Made by a program: the position numbers and the translations under genes. DNA of 10,568 bases from Cephalothrix spiralis (Eukaryota; Nemertea; Palaeonemertea; Archinemertea; Cephalotrichidae). This document shows positions 7,540 through 10,568 of this stretch, piece by piece. A model generated the notes under the pieces. It had not been told where the DNA came from. It ran no database searches and saw nothing but the letters and a program-made list of their open reading frames with translations. Location of the stretch: positions 1 to 10,568 of the forward strand of contig JAUCNG010400254.1 in NCBI GenBank assembly GCA_032353305.1, in the 5' to 3' direction. Each line of letters starts with the position of its first letter. The stretch's first letter is position 1.

Positions 7540-7593
7540 GTATAGAAAGCTGTGCGCCTATTGTAATGGATGATCAGCATAATGTTGATACTG
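7540..7593 (+). CDS. BMAL1: BMAL1-like gene, penultimate exon
   Basis: A 54-nt exon between acceptor CATTTACAG and donor GTAAGT (7594-7599). The first two bases complete a Gly codon; the exon then reads IESCAPIVMDDQHNVDT and leaves one base for the next Gly (phase 1-1). The acidic IVMDDQHNVD stretch lies just N-terminal to the transactivation region, where vertebrate BMAL1 is also acidic and disordered. Because both ends are phase 1 and the length is a multiple of three, joining 7261 directly to 7775 keeps the frame and removes 18 residues, so this is a possible cassette exon. I have no expression evidence that it is skipped. Confidence 0.75.
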
Positions 7594-7642
7594 GTAAGTG
7601 ACTTCTAGTATAATATTTCAAATGTAAACCTAGTAGTTCCAA

Positions 7643-7706
7643 CCCCCCCCCTCAAATTTGGCCCAAAATGGTGGTGAATTTTCAAATTTCGCGCAATTCG
7701 GGGGGG
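7643..7706. repeat. C9/G7-capped inverted repeat in the last intron
   Basis: The 181-nt last intron (7594-7774) holds a run of nine C (7643-7651) and, 48 nt later, a run of seven G (7700-7706). AAATTT-containing stretches inside the two runs are partly complementary, so a transcript could form a GC-clamped hairpin. Homopolymers of this length are prone to slippage and to assembly error. No function is claimed. Confidence 0.5.
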
Positions 7707-7774
7707 ACATTCAACGCTGCGCTATGGAGCGCTATTGCCTCGGAAACTAAGATTTATTTTATATTATCTTTTAG

Positions 7775-7941
7775 GCTCAATTCAACTTGATGTGGACGGA
7801 ATGCTGAATCCCATATTTGATGGTGGTATGAGTGCTGCTGGATCCGATGAATCTGCTTTAGCTGTTCTTTTAAACTTCTTAGATCCTAATACTGGAGTAG
7901 ATAGTTCTCAACTTGTTGATATAACTGATCTACCATGGTGA
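7775..7941 (+). CDS. BMAL1: BMAL1-like circadian transcription factor, last coding exon (C-terminal transactivation region)
   Basis: The exon follows acceptor TATTATCTTTTAG, completes a Gly codon and reads 54 further residues to TGA (7939-7941). It starts SIQLDVDGMLNPIFDGG, then has SDESALAVLLNFLDPNTG and ends VDITDLPW. This matches in order the C-terminal region of animal BMAL1/CYCLE: an IGIDMIDND-like acidic segment, a DE-A-AV-hydrophobic helix containing the IxxLL-type motif, an acidic linker, and a DFSDLPW-type end. In known BMAL1 proteins this region binds the CBP/p300 KIX domain and CRY repressors, and it drives transcription by the CLOCK:BMAL1 heterodimer at E-boxes in the nucleus. Here the IxxLL positions are L, F and L, so the hydrophobic face is kept. 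The protein stops right after Trp, without the Pro-Leu found in vertebrates. Drosophila CYC lacks this whole region, so the gene is of the ancestral type. Confidence 0.9.
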
Positions 7942-8150
7942 AAATACTATCACGCTTCTTACTGACAAGATAACAAGAATATATAGAAAGAATTGGTACC
8001 GTACAGAAAGGTCAATTGAGAAAAATCATATGGCGAAATTTTGAGAATTCGGATATAGACTGGGGCCTAAAAGGAAAATTCGTGAAGAATAGCGGAGTCA
8101 AACATGATTCTAAACAAATGCTAATAAATAATTGCTTCTATCTTCAACTA
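7942..8150 (+). other. 3' untranslated region (approximate)
   Basis: Non-coding sequence after the TGA, up to roughly 20 nt past the first canonical poly(A) signal. The end is estimated, not seen. Confidence 0.55.
8123..8128 (+). promoter_or_regulatory. Polyadenylation signal AATAAA
   Basis: This is the first AATAAA after the BMAL1-like stop codon, about 180 nt downstream. It is followed by a T-rich stretch that could serve as the downstream element. Cleavage would fall near 8140-8155. Other AATAAA copies further on (e.g. 9417-9422) make the choice provisional. Confidence 0.55.
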
Positions 8151-8537
8151 TATAACCCCTAAATGGCTGAAACTTTACTATCTGACGATATTTGATTCCC
8201 TCTCAATTCCTGAACCTTTGGTAAAAGAGCTATTAACGACCATAACATCGTAAGTAGTAAACACAGTATTCCTGATCTTATAAGCATTTATTTATTAGCA
8301 TTTGCTCTAAAATAGCGAATTATCATTTTAAGAGCCCCGTATCTCCCCGCGTATCTCCCCTGAACTAAATTTTCATTCATACATACCGGAAGTCAGGCTG
8401 TATGGATGCTTGCTAATTAGTCTATACATCTTATGTTAGGAGCCATTAGGGAACCGATCACTTTGCTGGAAGTTACGAGCATTTAAAGCGGAAAATTACA
8501 TTTTCTAAGTTTCGCCATGTTTATGTTCTTCTTCTAC
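8151..8537. other. Downstream intergenic sequence, nothing recognised
   Basis: AT-rich sequence after the presumed cleavage site, with a short direct repeat of GTATCTCCCC near 8340-8360. No exon, RNA gene or clear repeat is visible. Confidence 0.5.
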
Positions 8538-8786
8538 TGAGAAAAATGACCTTCAATAGAATTGTCACCTTGCTGTGCAATACATTACCTATCGCATTGC
8601 TTTGCGCTATCTCGCGAACGAATCGCCATGTACTTTACCTCAAGGTGCTAATTTGAACCTTGGACATTTTAGCACCTTATATGTGCACATTAGCACTTAG
8701 CGATTACAAAGTCATGGCGATTCGTTTGCAAGGTGATATTTTGCGCGCAAGGTGACAATTTGTGCTCAAGGTTATCATTTTTCTTA
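8538..8786. mobile_element. Foldback element, ~249 bp, with recurring CAAGGTG units and a nested hairpin
   Basis: Three exact or near-exact arm blocks pair in order: TGAGAAAAATGA (8538-8549) with TTATCATTTTTCTTA; ATTGTCACCTTG (8561-8572) with CAAGGTGACAAT (8748-8759); CGAATCGCCATG (8619-8630) with CATGGCGATTCG (8713-8724). A separate perfect 10-bp stem, AAGGTGCTAA (8642-8651) with TTAGCACCTT (8669-8678), sits in the centre. CAAGGT or its complement occurs repeatedly in both arms. Non-coding. Confidence 0.75.
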
Positions 8787-9928
8787 ACTGTATCTATCGG
8801 TCATAGAAATAACTGCTTTGCTATATAAAGGCAAGGGCACAGTGCTGCCGATTGAGAAAAACTGCACCAAAAATCGAAAATCAAAATCGGAAACTACATT
8901 TTTAATCAATAAGATCATTGGGCAATATTATTGACAAAAAGTTGAATCGTATACCCCTAGACTCGGCGCTATATAGGGCCTCAAAGTTAGGATTTTTTCG
9001 TACATGAAATTTAGGTTTTTCAAAGACCAAATAAGTTTTAGCAAAAAAACATTCTGAAAAATTAAATTGGAACATTTAATTTTTGCATTAAAAAGAAGGC
9101 GGTCAAAATTAAAATTTTCTAAACTTTCGCTGTTGATTCAAAAAATGAACTGAAATGTGTGTTGAGATTTGAACGTAATATTGCAGCTCTATAAGTTAAC
9201 TTTGATGCATGTGAGTCTCAATGTGCGAAAACGTGTGAAACCCATCTTAAATAGATTTTTGTATAGCATTCTCATCTTCGGAGGGTAAATTCTTGGCAAT
9301 TTTCAATATTTACCATGCTAAGATAAAGTAAATTTGAGATCCTTTAAAGGTACATGTATAATATTGAAGAACTATTTTACTACTAAGTCCATGAACAAAA
9401 GTTTTTGTGAATAATTTAATAAATCATGCATTTTTTGCCTATTACTTCGTGAATCTTTTGCTAACTTTGCTAAGTGTTAGTGATTGGGAATCCTCATGCG
9501 TTATCGCGACACACATTGACCTACGTGATGGTACAAGTCTGATTCACTGTTTGAGATCACTTGAGTTCGTGTTGAATGGACGAATTTATGACCCCGATAC
9601 ATTTTGAATTGTTTGCACAGTTTTTTTAAATCGACTGCACTGTGCGGGGCCGTGGTTGGGTATCAAATATTTGAATTCTACAGTTTTTTACCTAGGTGAC
9701 GCTATGTCTAATCTAACGCGCATTTAGTCTATGTTGCACCGTCTCAGGGGTACTTATTAAATCTATGATGTAAAGTTTATTTTTCAATGTTGTTGTGCTT
9801 TTTTGTCCCAATGTTACTGCTGATTAATGAAAATTGTCCTGCCATATAAAGCCTTAAGTGTTCATAAAGCTAAAAATTGCTCAATGTTTTTTTATACCGA
9901 AATCATATTATGATGGTGACTCTGCTTA
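8787..9928. other. Downstream intergenic stretch, no supported gene
   Basis: AT-rich with A/T homopolymer runs. It includes GCTATATAAAG (8820-8830), a TATA-like string with no gene after it, and a 7-bp hairpin pair (GCACAGT/ACTGTGC near 9614-9644). One stop-free stretch at about 9470-9606 has a less AT-biased composition but no recognised motif. I see no repeat structure comparable to the neighbouring elements. Confidence 0.5.
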
Positions 9929-10052
9929 TATATTCGACGGTAAAAGTGCTTCTTTGTCGACCAGTAAAATCCTTTGGTGGTTTTGATCCATGATGTCCCG
10001 ACATCATTACCTGAAAATTTTCAAAATCGCCGGTTGCTCTTTTCGAGAGAAA

Positions 10053-10064
10053 TGCGCATGCGCG
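10053..10064. promoter_or_regulatory. NRF-1-type palindrome (TGCGCATGCGCG)
   Basis: A perfect consensus match inside the 9929-10267 element, followed by CGAGTTTT, which is also near the copies at 4716 and 4744. The shared flank may mean a small common module. Confidence 0.4.
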
Positions 10065-10205
10065 GTCGAGTTTTAGGGATGCTCATGCAGAAATCCCAAA
10101 AATGACAGTGGATTCCTGTAAAATAGGGGCATGATTCTATATGTCCATAATACAGTTATATGACGTAAAATCAGCCGTAACAGAGTTATTACGAATCAAT
10201 GATAA

Positions 10206-10213
10206 TGACGTCA
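10206..10213. promoter_or_regulatory. TGACGTCA (CRE-type palindrome)
   Basis: An exact match, with a partial copy (ATGACGTAAAA) about 45 nt upstream in the same element. Activity is not shown. Confidence 0.3.
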
Positions 10214-10417
10214 AATCGATTTATAATTACTGGTCAACAAAGAAGCACCTTTTAACCGGCGATTATAGTACTGGGGATATATAATATGTTGTCAAATAAT
10301 ATTGTCAAGTCATCTGAACTCCGCGAGTAACGAGTTAGAGTAGAGAATGCAGGCAATACACCTTTTTTAAACATATGCTTCTTTGCTTTTAGCTACCTAC
10401 AATGTTGTGTTTCTACT

Positions 10418-10568
10418 ACACAAGTTTATAGTTTTGGTCTTAAACCTTCAGACCCTGTTTTCGGCCCCCCGCCAAAAGCTCGGAAGTGCGGGCCTAAACC
10501 CCATCAACCCTTATATTTTTGGAAAGCTTGTGGAAATTCTAGGCTCAAGTTTATATTTTCGAAAGGGT
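10418..10568 (+). mobile_element. Partial second copy of the 1853-1957 repeat family, cut by the window end
   Basis: ACACAAGTTTAT at 10418 is followed by TTTTGG, TTAAACCTTCAGACCC and TTTTCGGCCC. This is the same order of blocks as the left arm of the element at 1853 (AAGTTTATGG, CTTTTGG, TTAAACCTTGAGACCCC, TTTTCGAGGG). The rest is GC-richer than its surroundings and contains another CAAGTTTAT at 10550-10558. The window ends before a right arm could be judged. Confidence 0.6.

Larger units (their letters stand above)
9929..10267. mobile_element. MITE-like element, ~339 bp, ~39-bp terminal inverted repeats
   Basis: Left end 9929-9967 and right end 10227-10267 are inverted copies. They share CGRCGGT, AAAA, GTGCTTCTTTG, one variable base, and GACCAGTAA after reverse complementing. 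The interior has no open frame but carries a perfect NRF-1-type palindrome and a TGACGTCA. The ends do not resemble those of the 4608-5155 element. A TA-rich target is compatible with the flanks. Confidence 0.75.

Noticed and set aside
7735-7774. Possible Met start just upstream of the last exon
   Set aside because: The frame is open through the acceptor, but the splice site and phase agreement with four upstream exons explain the reading better than a separate 68-residue protein.
8820-8830. TATA-box promoter (GCTATATAAAG)
   Set aside because: No initiator, no following open frame or exon, and such strings are expected in AT-rich DNA.
44-10267. CRISPR array or bacterial regulatory structures from the many palindromes
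   Set aside because: Repeats are not regularly spaced direct repeats, and the spliced BMAL1-like gene shows the DNA is from an animal.

Overview
The window reads as nuclear DNA of an animal, probably a marine or other invertebrate bilaterian. It is AT-rich and holds short exons with clean GT...AG boundaries. There is no operon structure and no long open frame, and the non-coding DNA is full of short foldback (inverted-repeat) elements. The exact taxon cannot be read from the sequence.

The one recognisable gene lies on the + strand. Five small exons (5838-5894, 6395-6425, 7234-7261, 7540-7593, 7775-7941) join in a single consistent reading frame to a TGA stop. They encode the C-terminal end of the clock transcription factor BMAL1 (ARNTL / CYCLE, a bHLH-PAS protein). 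The last exon carries the C-terminal transactivation region of that family: an acidic segment, an amphipathic helix (AVLLNFLDPNTG) and a DLPW end. The bHLH, PAS-A and PAS-B exons are not visible and must lie upstream, so 1-5837 is most likely intron. A poly(A) signal follows at 8123-8128.

Layout: 1-5837 is upstream intron with a run of inverted-repeat elements (44-235, 255-825, 1121-1477, 1853-1957, 2529-2985, 3691-3921, 3972-4129, 4316-4415, 4608-5155). 5838-7941 holds the five exons and four introns; the 6426-7233 intron contains a decayed class II tRNA-like sequence (tRNA pseudogene or SINE head). 7942 to about 8150 is the 3' UTR. 8150-10568 is downstream DNA with more foldback elements (8538-8786, 9929-10267) and, at 10418 to the window end, a relative of the 1853-1957 element. 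None of these elements shows a transposase or reverse transcriptase frame, so they look like non-autonomous (MITE-like or foldback) copies.

Two points stand out. First, the predicted BMAL1 stops directly after the tryptophan of the DLPW motif, so the Trp-Pro peptide bond that acts as a conformational switch in vertebrate BMAL1 cannot exist in this reading. Second, the density of long hairpin-forming repeats is high: at least nine lie in one presumed intron of a clock gene. Several have different ends and are therefore different families, and two unrelated ones carry perfect NRF-1-type palindromes.
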